Shown here piece by piece: positions 1 through 10,392 of a stretch of DNA of 64,000 nt. This DNA is from Pohlia nutans (Eukaryota; Streptophyta; Bryopsida; Bryales; Mniaceae). The notes beneath the pieces are model-generated. The model was not told the DNA's origin. It made no database searches and saw nothing but the letters and a program-made list of their open reading frames with translations. The stretch is from positions 5,760,001 through 5,824,000 of the forward strand of contig CM040090.1 of assembly GCA_022496805.1 (NCBI GenBank), read 5' to 3'. Position numbers and translations under genes: made by a program. Within the stretch, counting starts at the first letter, position 1. Each line of letters opens with the position of its first letter.

Positions 1-45
1 GTACCTCCCCGTGCTCAGAGGCCCGAAATTGTTCGCCATCGCCAT
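1..45 (-). CDS. 5' end of a vWA-domain gene, paralogue of 7258-8211 (cut by window edge)
   Basis: Read on the minus strand from the ATG at 45, the first 15 codons give MAMANNFGPLSTGRY. This matches the start of the vWA protein encoded at 7258-8211 (MVMANNFGPLSTGRY). The upstream flank (46 onward) also matches the flank upstream of that gene. This is therefore the start of a second, tandem copy in the same orientation, with start codons about 8.17 kb apart. The rest of the gene lies to the left of the window, so its integrity cannot be judged. The vWA assignment rests entirely on the paralogue. Confidence 0.8.
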   Translation of the reverse strand, partial: MAMANNFGPLSTGRY

Positions 46-1119
46 AACTGGCCACTCGAAACCTTGCACGCAATTTTCTCGCAAGAAGCTCCTCGATCGA
101 TGCCAACTAAACCTTCACAGAATTCGTTCACAAGAAACTCCTCTATCAATGTCCACTAAACCTCGCACAGAATTCTCTCCAACTCACTCAAGTATATATC
201 TCCACTGTAACCAGAACTGGATTTCCAGTCAAGAAAGTAGCACAAGAAACTATACACAAGCTCGCATTTCCCAAATTGGGTTTCGAGAACAGGCAGATAC
301 ATTCGACTGACAAGCAGGAGAGTTATATAAGACCAAATCTCTAGAAGAACGGCATCATCTTCACGCGGCATTCCAAGTTCCAAGCATAGCGCATGGCACA
401 GGTTAAGCAGGGGTGCCTGCGGATGGGTCTTGATTCAAAGGTCAAATTACTGCACAAGCTAACAGAGTTTCGGATTCTAATAATCAACACGATTCATTAG
501 ACTGCGGTCCCTCCCTGCTACGGAAAGTTCGCGGTGAGTTAAGGAAAAGTTTATGTATGAAACTAATAATCGGTATACCGACTGTCTGTAGTTTATGCAG
601 AGTGTCTGTAGTTTGGGCTAAAAACTTTTGGTCATGAAGGCCCAGGTCGGTGCAGACTGTCATGAAATCTATGGAATGTGGTGGTATGCTTCTGAGGCGC
701 ATGATTCCAGGTTGTATGGCGGCATAAAGAATTTCTTTTTACTGGTAAGTTAGTACTTGCTCTTTGTTCATCTGCCCACTTGGCCTGTTGATTTTACGTC
801 CCAGGTGTAGGGATAGGTCTCAACAATGTTTCCAGGAAAGCGCAAAGCAGTACGTGTGTACGTCCTGTGTCTGAGTGAGGTCCAAAGTCCAAAGCAGGGA
901 TTTTTATTTGAGCTAAAATAATCCCGATTGCTACATTTTGAAGCGGAAAATAAAATGGAAATTTTAGCGAGTATCCGTGCACTGAGGAAAGCGTGGTAGT
1001 CAAGTTTACAGCATTGAACACTAGCTCGTAGCCCGAGCTTGGATGAATTTCTGTTGTTGGTCAACCAAACTATCATGTTCATGCAGTGGAAGTAGTTTGT
1101 GTTACGTAATCTTGTGGCT
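46..1119 (-). promoter_or_regulatory. 5' flank of the truncated vWA copy, with TATA box at 323-329
   Basis: The minus strand carries TATATAACTCTCC, with the TATA core at 323-329, about 280 bases upstream of the ATG. The same core occurs at the same place upstream of the second copy. The block 46 to about 620 matches 8212-8770, and about 620-1119 matches 11190-12070, so the duplicated unit includes at least 1 kb of upstream DNA. No supported gene is seen in this stretch. Confidence 0.55.
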
Positions 1120-2038
1120 TTAACCCCTAAAGGACCAGGACCGTATTCTCACAAAAAATTATGAAAAACGCAACATTTGGAAGTTGCAGAAGAAATCATA
1201 TGTTTTTTTTATTTTTTTCATCATTTAACCGTAAGATCTAATACCCAACTTGAATTTTCATGTGAGCACAAAATTTGAGAGCAAAATGACCAATAGATTC
1301 TTAGATTATAAGGATCAAAGTTGCAAAAGAAGATTTTTTGGGGTTCAATCCGGTGACAAATTTGAACTTTAGAAATTAATATCTTTTTTTTGAATGGGTT
1401 AGAAATTCATTGAATGGCAAGGCCATGTTAACAATTGAGTTAAGTCTTCAACTATAAAATCTTGTAAGAAAAAAGCTCAGATTAATTGTTTCATAAAACA
1501 ATTACTAGAAGTGGGTAAAAAAAAAAAAATTAAAAAAAATCATTAATAAGTTTGACATGGAATTGTAAAATGTCAATCTTAACAGTGAGAATGTTGTACT
1601 TGGAAATCTTCACCCAGTGCCTTTTATTTCATTAAAAAATATTGAAAATTGAGTTTAGAAATGAGCTTCAAAGTTTTTTTTGTCCAAACTGCCCAAAAAA
1701 CATATCTCATCATAACTTTTATCCCATTGCTCAAAATGGGTAGATTTAAAGCTTCATTTGTAGATAAAGATCAACCAATCATAAATCAAAAAAGAAATTT
1801 TGAAAAAGAGTAAAAAATTAAAAAATTCTTGCTGCCCGATCTCGCCTCAAAATCTTCAAATGCTTATAACTTTTGCAATACTTATCGGAATGACATGAAA
1901 CAAAGTGCGACATGTAGAGTGTAGTTTTTGGAAGCTACACTGAAATTTTCATTGAATTTTTAAAAAATATGAGGTCCCTGGAGGCTGCCCAAAAAGTGGA
2001 ACGACCAGAATATGGTCGCTCAAAAATTTAGGGGTTAA
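1120..2038. mobile_element. TTAA-flanked non-autonomous transposon (subfamily A)
   Basis: TTAA lies at 1120-1123 and 2035-2038. The inner ends are inverted: CCCCTAAAGGACC on the left and, read inward, CCCCTAAATTTTTGAGC on the right. Near the right end is GACCAGAATATGGTC, a palindrome; a related CCGTATTCT lies near the left end. There is no long ORF. The TTAA target and CCC-starting ends are typical of the piggyBac superfamily. No transposase is present, so that assignment is by structure only. The corresponding place in the duplicated flank near 12070 lacks this insert. Confidence 0.7.
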
Positions 2039-2563
2039 GGCATCACAAGGAGATCAAGTGAGAGTTTGAGTTGGTGCCGAACACACTCTAGGCACCTTGA
2101 GACATATGTACACAATTCATTCACTAGTTGAAAAGGTGGCGCTCTACAGAGAGATGCCTAGGCAAAATCATTGTGCATGCTTGCAATTGGGTACCACTTG
2201 CCTAGGCATCTCCTTTAGTGTGCCACCTTTTCTACATTAACTAGTGATTATGAGAAAGGCATTGTTGGAAAAATTACCGTAGCCAACGATTTATAAGGTG
2301 ATGTTCATGACTTAGCCAAAACAATCACTACTTCAACTCTAGGATGTACTAGGGTCCCAATTTCGAGCTTCTTACTTACAACAAATGTCAAATATACACT
2401 AACTAATGTATCTACTATCCCAGAGGACCTTTAACGATTAAAAGAATAGATGTGTTTGTTGAGTTCACACTACTATTAAGCCTGGGGTCTTAGTTTATAT
2501 AAAAGGTAGAACCTTAAGATGACATCATTTTATTTTCATGATTACATCAAAATCACCATATAA
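2039..2563. other. intergenic, no gene seen
   Basis: AT-rich sequence between two elements. A short inverted pair of GGTGGCG/AGGCATCTC-type segments at about 2130-2230 (TGCCTAGGCA versus TTGCCTAGGCATCTCC) suggests a small decayed hairpin. I see no coding potential. Confidence 0.4.
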
Positions 2564-3744
2564 TAGAGTTATCCGTAAAGTCCATCAAGTTTTGATGAAG
2601 ATACCGTGAGTTTTTCTTTATTAAAGTCTTATTTCTTCACTTCAAATAATTAGAAGGTGTGGAAGATCTTAGTGGTTTATCATTATTAGGTGTGTAAGAG
2701 GTGTGTAAGAGCTTGGTGGTCTTTAAAAGTTTTCAAAAGTTTTTTAGCTCCTTTCTTGGTGCTAAAAAACTTTTGAAGACCACCAAGCTCTTACACACCT
2801 CTTACACACCTAATAATGATAAACCACCAAGATCTTCCACACCTAACTATTTGAAGTGAAGAAATAAGACTTTAACCCCTAAGTGTCCCGGCGTCCATAT
2901 TTTGGACGTTTTTGGGGGTACAGTCACCTTTGAAGTGCTGTAACTTTTGCAAAACATGTCCGATTTTTCTGAAATTTTGAAAAACCTCCTCGCATGATGT
3001 ATGGAATGTGTGGTAAAAATTTCAGATCAATCCGAGATGAATTGAATTTTTGGTGATCATTTGAAAGTAGGTATGTTTTTTTTGGACAGTTCTGTGAATT
3101 TTGACGGCAGCAACTTTGGGGGCTTGTATCTCCTTCATCCCAAGTCCGTTTTCAATAAAACTTGTTGGGTTGAATTCCCCTTGAAGTCTAGTTATCATGG
3201 TAAAATTTTCAGGTCAATCCATGTTGTTATGAATGTTTGGGAGTCATTTTAGTGCACGGGTCTACTTTGGACACCTTTTGCTTTTTGGTTCAAATGGGTC
3301 ACTTTTCGGGCTACTTTTTGACCTTGCAAGGCCATTTTAGGGCACATTAAATTTTTTCATGAGGATTTCTTGGTACTAATGTGTTTATATGATGATTTTG
3401 AACAACTTTATAGTTCAACGTTTTTTCATTTGAGTAATTTTGAAAACGAATTTTACCTCTAACTGTGTTGCTAGGAAAATTTCAGCATCCTTTTTTAGCA
3501 CTAAAACACTTTGATCTTGCAATCTATATGGCCAAATGACCCCAAAATTGATCCACATGATCTACAACATGTATGTTACAAGATTGTACGGTTGAGATTT
3601 CTATACCTCACTTACATTTAGACCTATAACACATCAAAAGCAATGATGATTTTAAGCCCAAAAAAGCTAGGGGCCTTTAGGGGTTAATAAAGAAAAACTC
3701 ACGGTATCTTCTTCAAAATTTGATGGACTTTACGGATAACTCTA
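2564..3744. mobile_element. hairpin MITE with GAGTTATCC ends, split by a nested element
   Basis: The left arm starts TAGAGTTATCCGTAAAG and the right arm ends as its reverse complement at 3744. The arms pair over most of their length, with the turn near 2750. Without the insert at 2872-3687 it is an almost perfect palindrome of roughly 365 bases. The outermost TA on each side fits a TA target duplication, as in Tc1/mariner-type MITEs. Relatives lie at 21556-21745, 24830-25143, 25543-25680 and 56464-56720. Confidence 0.8.
2872..3687. mobile_element. TTAA-flanked transposon (subfamily B) nested in the hairpin MITE
   Basis: TTAA lies at 2872-2875 and 3684-3687. Ends begin CCCCTAAGTGTCCC and, read inward from the right, CCCCTAAAGGCCCC. 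A subterminal palindrome GTCCATATTTTGGAC lies near the left end. Collapsing the element to one TTAA restores the right arm of the surrounding hairpin, which then matches the left arm base for base around the joint. This shows that TTAA is the duplicated target. The 63-codon ORF inside has no recognisable domain. Confidence 0.85.
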
Positions 3745-3915
3745 ATGTGACCCACGGTATTTACAAAAGACTTTACTAATGATTACTTTTTCAAAGTATT
3801 GTGGTAAATTTCTTTCAAACCGGATGAAAAATTATTCAAATTGGATGAAAATTTGCTTAAATGAATGAAAAATTGTCAAAATGGGATAAATGTACCCAAC
3901 CGTTCACCCACCTAC
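3745..3915. repeat. decayed repeat with GGATGAAAA motifs
   Basis: The sequence CCCACGGTATTTAC followed by repeated GGATGAAAA-type motifs matches, in reverse orientation, about 30225-30385. Both look like parts of one MITE family. This copy has one recognisable end only. Confidence 0.5.
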
Positions 3916-5768
3916 ACTACAATATCCATCAATAATTTTACATTCATTTAGCTAGGTGGTTGCATGGTACGGTGTGCCTATTAAATGACCAAAAGAACGT
4001 GCATGCAATGCACATTTAGCATTTTTGTCAAAATCACTTGTTTTCAAAACATATTAAAACTCATTGATGATATTTTGAACTAATTTTTCTTAACAAATGG
4101 TGAGAGTGATGTATATGAAATCTAAAAATACATTCTTTATTTGCTTGAAGGCTTTACTTTAAGAAATATAAATATTTGAAAGTACCCTTTTGAACAAAAA
4201 ATTTAATGAACATGATGCAAGTTCAACAATGAATATTGTGCATGATATCTAATTTTTTTGCAAATTCAATTCAAAGCCCATGTGCAATGTCTTATATAGA
4301 TTACTATATTGATTTATAATTTCTTCAAATTTTCTTGTACATGCTTTAAATGCCTCAGTTCTAAAACATGCCTATATTAAGTAAAATTGCAATATAGAAA
4401 ATATTTTTAAATAAAAATTTGTGGAAAGGAGTACAATAAGTAAAATTCTACGTGGACAAAGAGTTTGAAGGTTAAATTCCAAAAATTTCATTACAAACGA
4501 AGTGCATTTGTCAAAAACAGAGCATTGTGACTGCATCATTCAAAAACATTACAAATGCATAAGGTTCTCTGATCAAGCAACTTATTTTTTTGAATTGAAC
4601 ATTACATTTGTATTTTAAAGTATAAATGTTAATTACTTTTCATAGTCATATAAGTTTATTTCCATCCAATAATCTTCTATTGAGGTTGAAAGGTCAAAAA
4701 AGGCCAAAAACTACAAACGTGACCGAAAAAGAGGAACAGCGTTGTGTGCAACTACCTAGCTTTCAAAAAGGTTGAATCAAATGATTAAATTTATAAAAAA
4801 TTATTAATATTAATATTAAAATATATTAAACCATTTGAAGTGTTAAAAGTCAAGTCTTTAGAAAGAAATTGGATCAGATATTAAAAAAATACAAAGAAAT
4901 GGACTAGGTAACCTTTGAGCCGCCCTGAGGTAGCAAGAGGGTTACTAGACATAACCAACTCTGTTCTCGGATGAAAAATCCCGTAATTGCTGCTTTTATG
5001 GATGAATCTTGTATAATTATGAACAAATTGTGATACTCGTGGATGAAACAAGTCCAAGCACACATATGCTCTCAATCAAAGCTGGTTACGTTGACATCCA
5101 TAATTGTGTTTGGCGCTAGCAATTCCAACGCGCCACGGGAAGCTCATATAGCAGAGAAAACTCAAGAGACGGTCTGCTGCTCCATTTTTTGGACAACGCA
5201 TCTCTTTTCGCTCGTTTCCTGAGTAAAACTGCGCCACTTCGCACTCACCAGAAAAGCTTGCAAATTGCGCAAACGCTTAAGATCTAGTGAGTGCGATTGG
5301 TCACATACGACAAGCGTGCATAGGAATCACCCATCGTGCTCAGTCACGTAAGAATTGCGAATTGGGGTAAAGTTCAAGACCAATGGGAGTGTTAAGACAA
5401 GATGAATATCATCCATTCACTCTCAGGTTCCATTCATAGCTTAGTTAGCCTACCTACCCAAACGGTTCTTAATGACCAGGATCACAGTAGGTAATTAGCA
5501 TTAAGGTAGCTAGATGATAAATCCAATCACACCCAGGTGCATCCCGATCCCTTAATTTACCTACCAAATTAGCTCTTAATGACAGTACTTGTCAACTTGC
5601 ACAAGCACAACATATCGATAAAAAAACCCAACTCCAATCCGATTTAAATGACAATGGTGTCAACTTGCAATTCATGTATTGAAATCTGCAACTCACCAAA
5701 ACATCTGGAATTTATCACTTCTACACTTCATACATTGCATATGCGTCTTGACTTGAGAAGCAACACCT
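3916..5768. other. intergenic, no gene seen
   Basis: Long AT-rich stretch. Short ORFs (for example minus 4881-5075) have no recognisable features. The part from about 5100 has more balanced composition and leads into the promoter-like region at 5769; it may be the upstream regulatory DNA of that unit. Confidence 0.4.
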
Positions 5769-5880
5769 GGGTATATATACAAAAGCAAACAAGCACATAA
5801 GACAATCACAGAGTGCTCAAAAGAAAGTATCCACATGAAATCTGAAACCCTAAAAACTCAGAAACCCTAGAACTTGTAAA
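5769..5880 (+). promoter_or_regulatory. promoter-like region: TATA box plus telo-box motifs
   Basis: GTATATATACAAAAG at about 5770 is a good plant TATA box. About 75 bases further on come GAAACCCTAAAAAC and GAAACCCTAGAAC, which resemble the telo-box (AAACCCTAA) found near transcription starts of many plant genes. The order fits rightward transcription starting near 5800. What is transcribed is unclear: two very short upstream reading frames precede a 72-codon ORF at 5922. Confidence 0.45.
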
Positions 5881-5921
5881 ACTGTGGGAAGCGCCGACAA
5901 TTCAACAATGACAAAGAAGCA

Positions 5922-6140
5922 ATGAAGAACCACCCAACCAATGAAGAAGAGGAGGCGGAAGCAAAGGCTTGTGGGTCTGCTGGGAATGCATTTATACCAG
6001 TGAAGCATTCATTCACCCTCTCCATTGTTGACACTGTCACTTCACAACAGAGCTTGGTTCTAAGCTTATATAATAAACAAATAAATCATGAATTACACCA
6101 ATTGTACAAACCATGTGAAATGTTGCTCATACAGTTCTAA
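5922..6140 (+). CDS. hypothetical small ORF downstream of the 5.8-kb promoter-like region
   Basis: This 72-codon ORF starts with a real ATG and an acidic stretch (NEEEEAEAK), then becomes non-descript. I recognise no family. Its only support is position: it follows a TATA box and telo-box motifs on the same strand. Two tiny ORFs precede it, which would weaken translation. It may instead be the first exon of a spliced gene or part of a non-coding transcript. Confidence 0.2.
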   Translation: MKNHPTNEEEEAEAKACGSAGNAFIPVKHSFTLSIVDTVTSQQSLVLSLYNKQINHELHQLYKPCEMLLIQF

Positions 6141-7257
6141 TTCTCCATGACCAGCGACACTCGGGACTTGATACTTATATGAAGTTTTTGCTTCACAGTC
6201 TACCGACAAAATTTTTGTTAAGGAAATGTACTGTACAAAACATTATCATAAACGTGTATTACAAAACTCTACACTCCGAACTCCTTATTATGACCTTCCA
6301 GTACCTGCAGACAATGTTTGCCATTGTGTACACGTGTCCACCTACACGTCCCACACAGCCAACTTCTGAACTCAGTAATGTTGGCAACGAAAGGGGTGAT
6401 ATAAAAGAGCTTTTAGTGCATTGAGTGTATTATGTTTCAAAATTTTCAATTCCTTCAAAGCTTTTCCAATGCAGGCTGACATTCTGCAAGAAAAAATACT
6501 CCCCCTGTTCTAAGTTGATTGTCCCATTTAAGTTCTTGATTTTGTTTGAGAATGATTATAAATATCCTTCCATGCAAACTCTTACTAATTTTCATGTTCT
6601 GTTTTCCAATTCCTGGTCTGTAAATCAGTGAAGTCAATCGTCAATGGAGCACATTGAACCATTTCAACCCCTACCAATTCAAATTTCTAATAAATTCAAA
6701 CATAGGCTGTACAGAGAGTATAAAATATGGAGGTTGATAGTTGAATGAAATCTCTATCAACTTCCAAAGTTGCATTAGAAACAAAATGAAATATATCCCA
6801 TTTAGAATACTTGCAAATCCAAACGTATGGTACATTCCATTTCAACCTTCTTCTTTTGCTCCCTCTTTCCCAAAAGAAGAAGATTGAATGGAAATAGAGC
6901 ATAAAACTCAATATGCACTAGTGACAGATCCGTAGCTCAAACTACCGACACAGCCCAACAAGTACTACATATGTCACCACTAAACTGCTTAAAGAGTTCT
7001 GATTACGTTCAGGTCAGCTTCGTTGCAAGTTCGAAAGAGAATGCTACAGTATCTTGGGCACGAAGCAATTTCTATCTTCATAAAAACCTAATAAGTTATA
7101 CCACAGTGAACGACAATTTGTACCTAGTTTCGCGACCTCATGCTTATGCATTTCTGTACAAAGAGGCAAGCGAGACTTCATGCAATCCTACAAAGAATAA
7201 TATTCGTCATGCTTTGACTACTACCGTGATAACAACTGAGGGTACAAAGAGCCTAAT
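6141..7257. other. intergenic, no gene seen
   Basis: Several short overlapping ORFs on both strands have no domain or splice continuity. The right part (from about 7200) is the 3' flank of the vWA gene on the minus strand. Confidence 0.4.
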
Positions 7258-8211
7258 TCAAGGCGGGCCAATGCTTCCGAGAGAATTCCAGCCTTCCATC
7301 AACGAGGTGTTGTGCATCTCGTTTGACAACAGCATCATCATCCTGTTGGCCACGTCGCCTTTGGTGCGGCCGTAATCCACAATGCGCGTCAATTGCATCT
7401 CGTCTCCACTCGTGTAAGCCAACAGCAAGTAAGCCTTGATGCATTCCCGAAGCGTGTTGAAGGCGCGAGCGATTTCGCTCGGCTCCGTGTTCTCGCAGTT
7501 GTGGTGCGTGATCTCGCTCTGCTGCGCCAGCAACCGCTGGAACAGATCCGAGCTCACCGGCATGTTCACCGTGATGAAGAACGTGTGCAGCCGACCCATG
7601 AGCGAGTTCACCCTGTTCATCATGCCGTTCAGGGTCACAGATTCGCTCTTGTTGTCGATTCCGTCCGTGAACGGCACCAGGAAAAAATCCGCATCCGGCT
7701 GCGCCGCGTGGGTTTTCTTGATCTCGCCCATCACGGTCGCCACCGCATCGTACAATCTGGTCTCCTTGTAGTTCTCCTTGTGGTCCAGCTCCTTCTTGTA
7801 CTCCGCGCGAATGTGCTCCAGCTTGGCGTGGAAATTCTTGCGCTCCACGGCGCACAGAAGGGTGGTGCGCTTGTTGAAACTCCACACGAAAATCATGTCG
7901 TGGGGGCGGAACGTGTCGCCCTTCATCACCACGTCCGCGAAGTTGGAGAACAGGTGCTTGTACACCCGCTTCTTGTCCCCGGTCTTGACCCGTTGCCATG
8001 TCGACCCCGAGGCGTCCAGCAACATATGGAAATACGCCCGCCCTCCCGTGGGCATGCACACCTTGTACTCCGCCAGCGCGATCTTGCCGTTGCCGCTGGA
8101 GCCTCGCGCCTTCCAACTGTTGAAGAACAGCTCGGGGTTGATGGACTGCGAGGTGCTGCTGTACGTGTACCTCCCCGTGCTCAGAGGCCCGAAATTGTTC
8201 GCCATCACCAT
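7258..8211 (-). CDS. single-exon von Willebrand factor A (vWA) domain protein
   Basis: This is a 317-residue intronless protein. A vWA fold is indicated by all three parts of the metal-binding MIDAS site: D66-A-S68-G-S70 in LLDASGSTW, a threonine in ETRLYDAV at about residue 150, and the aspartate of PFTDGIDN at about residue 180. There is no signal peptide or clear membrane segment, so an intracellular ligand-binding or scaffold role is likely; the partner is unknown. The gene is visibly richer in G and C than its surroundings, strongest at third codon positions. The ATG at 8211 is the first in the frame and is conserved in position in the paralogue at 45. A TATA box lies about 240 bases upstream. 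Two overlapping long ORFs (7253-8116 minus, 7393-8244 plus) are compositional shadows. Confidence 0.85.
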   Translation of the reverse strand: MVMANNFGPLSTGRYTYSSTSQSINPELFFNSWKARGSSGNGKIALAEYKVCMPTGGRAYFHMLLDASGSTWQRVKTGDKKRVYKHLFSNFADVVMKGDTFRPHDMIFVWSFNKRTTLLCAVERKNFHAKLEHIRAEYKKELDHKENYKETRLYDAVATVMGEIKKTHAAQPDADFFLVPFTDGIDNKSESVTLNGMMNRVNSLMGRLHTFFITVNMPVSSDLFQRLLAQQSEITHHNCENTEPSEIARAFNTLRECIKAYLLLAYTSGDEMQLTRIVDYGRTKGDVANRMMMLLSNEMHNTSLMEGWNSLGSIGPP

Positions 8212-8770
8212 ATTACCTCACTCCTCGAAACCTCGCACAGCTAGAATTCGCTCACAAGAAACTCCTCGATCGATGTCCACTAAACCTCGCACAGAATTCT
8301 CTCCAAGTCACTCAAGTATCTGCACTGAATCCAAAACTGGGTTTCCAGTCAAGAAAGTAGCACAAGAAACCAAACACGAGCTCGCATTTCCCAAATTGGG
8401 TTTGGAGAACAGGCAGATACATTCGAGTGACAAGCAGGAGAGTTATATACTAGGACCAAATCTCTAGAAGAACGGCGTCATCTTCACGCGGCATTACAAG
8501 TTCCAAACATAGCGTATGGCACAAGCAGGGGTGCCTGCGGCTGGGCCCATGACAATTGATCCGAGTTAAGCGATGGGTCTTGATTCATGGGTCAAATTAC
8601 TGTAGAAGAAAACAGAGTTTTGGATTTTAAATTAACAATCAACACGATTCGTTGGAATGCGGTCCCTCCCTGCTCAGAAAGTTCACGGTGAGTTAGGGAA
8701 AATATATATATATGAAACTCACAATCGGTATACCGACTGTCTGTAGGTCTTGCAGACTGTCTGTAGCTGT
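8212..8770 (-). promoter_or_regulatory. 5' flank of the vWA gene; TATA box at 8443-8449
   Basis: The minus strand reads TATATAACTCTCC, the same core as in the copy at 323-329. The block aligns with 46 to about 620, with small insertions and deletions. Homology stops near 8770 at a TTAA element and resumes at about 11190, so about 2.4 kb of repeats has split the duplicated upstream region here. Confidence 0.6.
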
Positions 8771-8786
8771 GATTTTTTTTTGACAT

Positions 8787-9333
8787 TTAACCCTTTAGCG
8801 CGCCGGCGTCCAGATTCTGGACGCCGGATGAATTTCAGCAGGTCGATTTTTGTAGGTACCGGATGTTTTTCATCCAATTTTTTTTTTTTCATTCTTGTGC
8901 TAGTCGAATACCATTTGTACGGTATGGATCTTCCAAATAAGATAATGTGAATTTTTGAATATTTACAAAAGTGATTAATGTCAAGTTTCAATCTTAGTTC
9001 AAAAAAAAAGACCTTAAATATGATTTTCCATAGTAAGTAGAATCAAATAATGGAAACCATACCATCTCGTAGTGCATGTCATTCTAATTTCATTACAATA
9101 TTTTTTTAAAAAATTGTGTTAATTTTGGATTTTTAATTGAATTTCAAGAGAAAACCTTGCAAAATTACTTTAAAAATATTAGTAATAAATATGATGAATC
9201 CAACTGTACGGATGTTATCTACACATTGACATTTACAACTTTGTTTTGTACATCAACTCCATTTCCGTTTTTCATCAACCATTTTATAACAAATCTTTGA
9301 AAACAGTGTTGAATCGGGACGTTAAAGGGTTAA
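8787..9333. mobile_element. TTAA-flanked transposon (subfamily C)
   Basis: TTAA lies at 8787-8790 and 9330-9333. Ends read CCCTTTAGCGCGCC and, inward from the right, CCCTTTAACGTCCC. Next to the left end is a perfect palindrome with CCGGCGTCC and GGACGCCGG arms around AGATTCT. The interior is AT-rich and non-coding. It sits exactly where homology with the paralogous vWA flank is interrupted. Confidence 0.75.
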
Positions 9334-9392
9334 ATGCCAGAAAGCACTGAAAAGAATTGGCGTCGTACCTTCGGCGGGGTCGCTTTATTTCT

Positions 9393-9629
9393 CCCCATCG
9401 AGCGTGGCTCGGATGCCAGGCTCGGTGGGGTTCAATTTTGTGGCCCTCCCCGTTTTGGCCCCTTGGGGACTTTTTTCGGTTTTTTTTTTTCTGAATTTGG
9501 GGCCTGCGGCTCCAAATTATCCTAGGAAGCCCCCTGTGAGATCAAGTGAGTGCCCCTCCAACTTAAAAATAGGGGGCAGGTTTTACCCCACCCCCACCAC
9601 CCCTGGCCTCCAAGCCACGCTCGATGGGG
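9393..9629. mobile_element. small inverted-repeat element with GAGCGTGGC ends
   Basis: CCCCATCGAGCGTGGCTC at 9393 is mirrored by AAGCCACGCTCGATGGGG ending at 9629. The inside has a poly-T run and TGCGGCTCCAAATTATCCTA, a layout shared with 10888-11146. It looks like a MITE. ORFs crossing it have no features of a real protein. Confidence 0.6.
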
Positions 9630-9717
9630 GGATTTAGACAGATTCCCTTCAGCGCATGCACGCTCCAGCAGAGTGGCTGAAATTATTCATCATACATTTA
9701 AAGAGCTCTTGCACTTA

Positions 9718-10021
9718 GAGCATCTCCACTCCTACACAGTACATATGACTGGATGAAATTATTCATTTACATTTAAAGAGCCATTGCACTTACATTCCCC
9801 CACCCTTGGAAGCCCCTCACACATCAAAAGTGCACATCAAATAGTCAATGGACCAATCACAAGTAGAATGTGAGGATATAGTCAACTAAATAATGATTTG
9901 AAGGGTCATTTCTTAACACGATAAGATCCAGAGTCAAGAGGCATTTGTGACGGGTCCTAGGCACTTTTCATTTAGTTTTGGAGTGCGAGAGACTCTGAGA
10001 GGGTTGCCGGTGGAGCTGCTC
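9718..10021. mobile_element. PIF/Harbinger-like MITE with TTA target duplication
   Basis: The left end GAGCATCTCCACTCC begins after TTA (9715-9717). The right end, read inward, is GAGCAGCTCCACCGG and is followed by TTA (10022-10024). A 3-base TTA/TWA duplication with GAGCATCTCC-like ends is typical of Tourist/Harbinger MITEs in plants. Confidence 0.65.
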
Positions 10022-10024
10022 TTA

Positions 10025-10255
10025 CACTCCTCCACCCTTGCAAGCCTTCACACATCAAAAGTGCACATCAAATAAGTCAATGAACCAATTACAAGTAGAA
10101 TATGGAGATATAGTCAACAAAACGGTGATTTGAAGGACCATTTATTAACACGCTAGGATCGAGAGTCAAGAGGCATTTGTGACGGGACCTTGGCACTTTT
10201 TATCTAGTTCTTGAATGTGAGAGACTATAGGAGGGCATAGGTGACCATGCTCTCT
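10025..10255. repeat. second, left-truncated copy of the Harbinger-like MITE
   Basis: About 230 bases repeat the body of the preceding element (CACACATCAAAAGTGCACAT, then GTCAAGAGGCATTTGTGACG) in the same orientation, ending in ACCATGCTCT. The left terminus is missing, so it arose by tandem duplication or by insertion into a relative. Confidence 0.65.
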
Positions 10256-10289
10256 AGACGAATTTGATGATACAATGAATGATGTAAGG

Positions 10290-10392
10290 GGCTACGCTCA
10301 CCTACGAGGGCACTATGCTCTGGTACGTGTTCGAGGGCGAAGTCTGAGAATGGGTAACAGAGCATTGCGCCTGTGTAGGTGAGAGTATCCCG
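10290..10392. repeat. short inverted repeat
   Basis: GCTCACCTACGAGGGCACTA and the reverse complement of GCGCCTGTGTAGGTGAGAG face each other about 50 bases apart, giving a hairpin of about 100 bases. Likely a small decayed MITE. Confidence 0.45.

Noticed and set aside
7253..8244. Long ORFs overlapping the vWA gene on both strands (7253-8116 minus; 7393-8244 plus)
   Set aside because: They lie in other frames of a GC-rich gene, are Arg/His/Gln-rich and have no domain. The vWA frame has a complete MIDAS site.
9334..9756. ORFs at 9334-9756
   Set aside because: They cross the ends of a MITE and contain its inverted repeats. No protein features.
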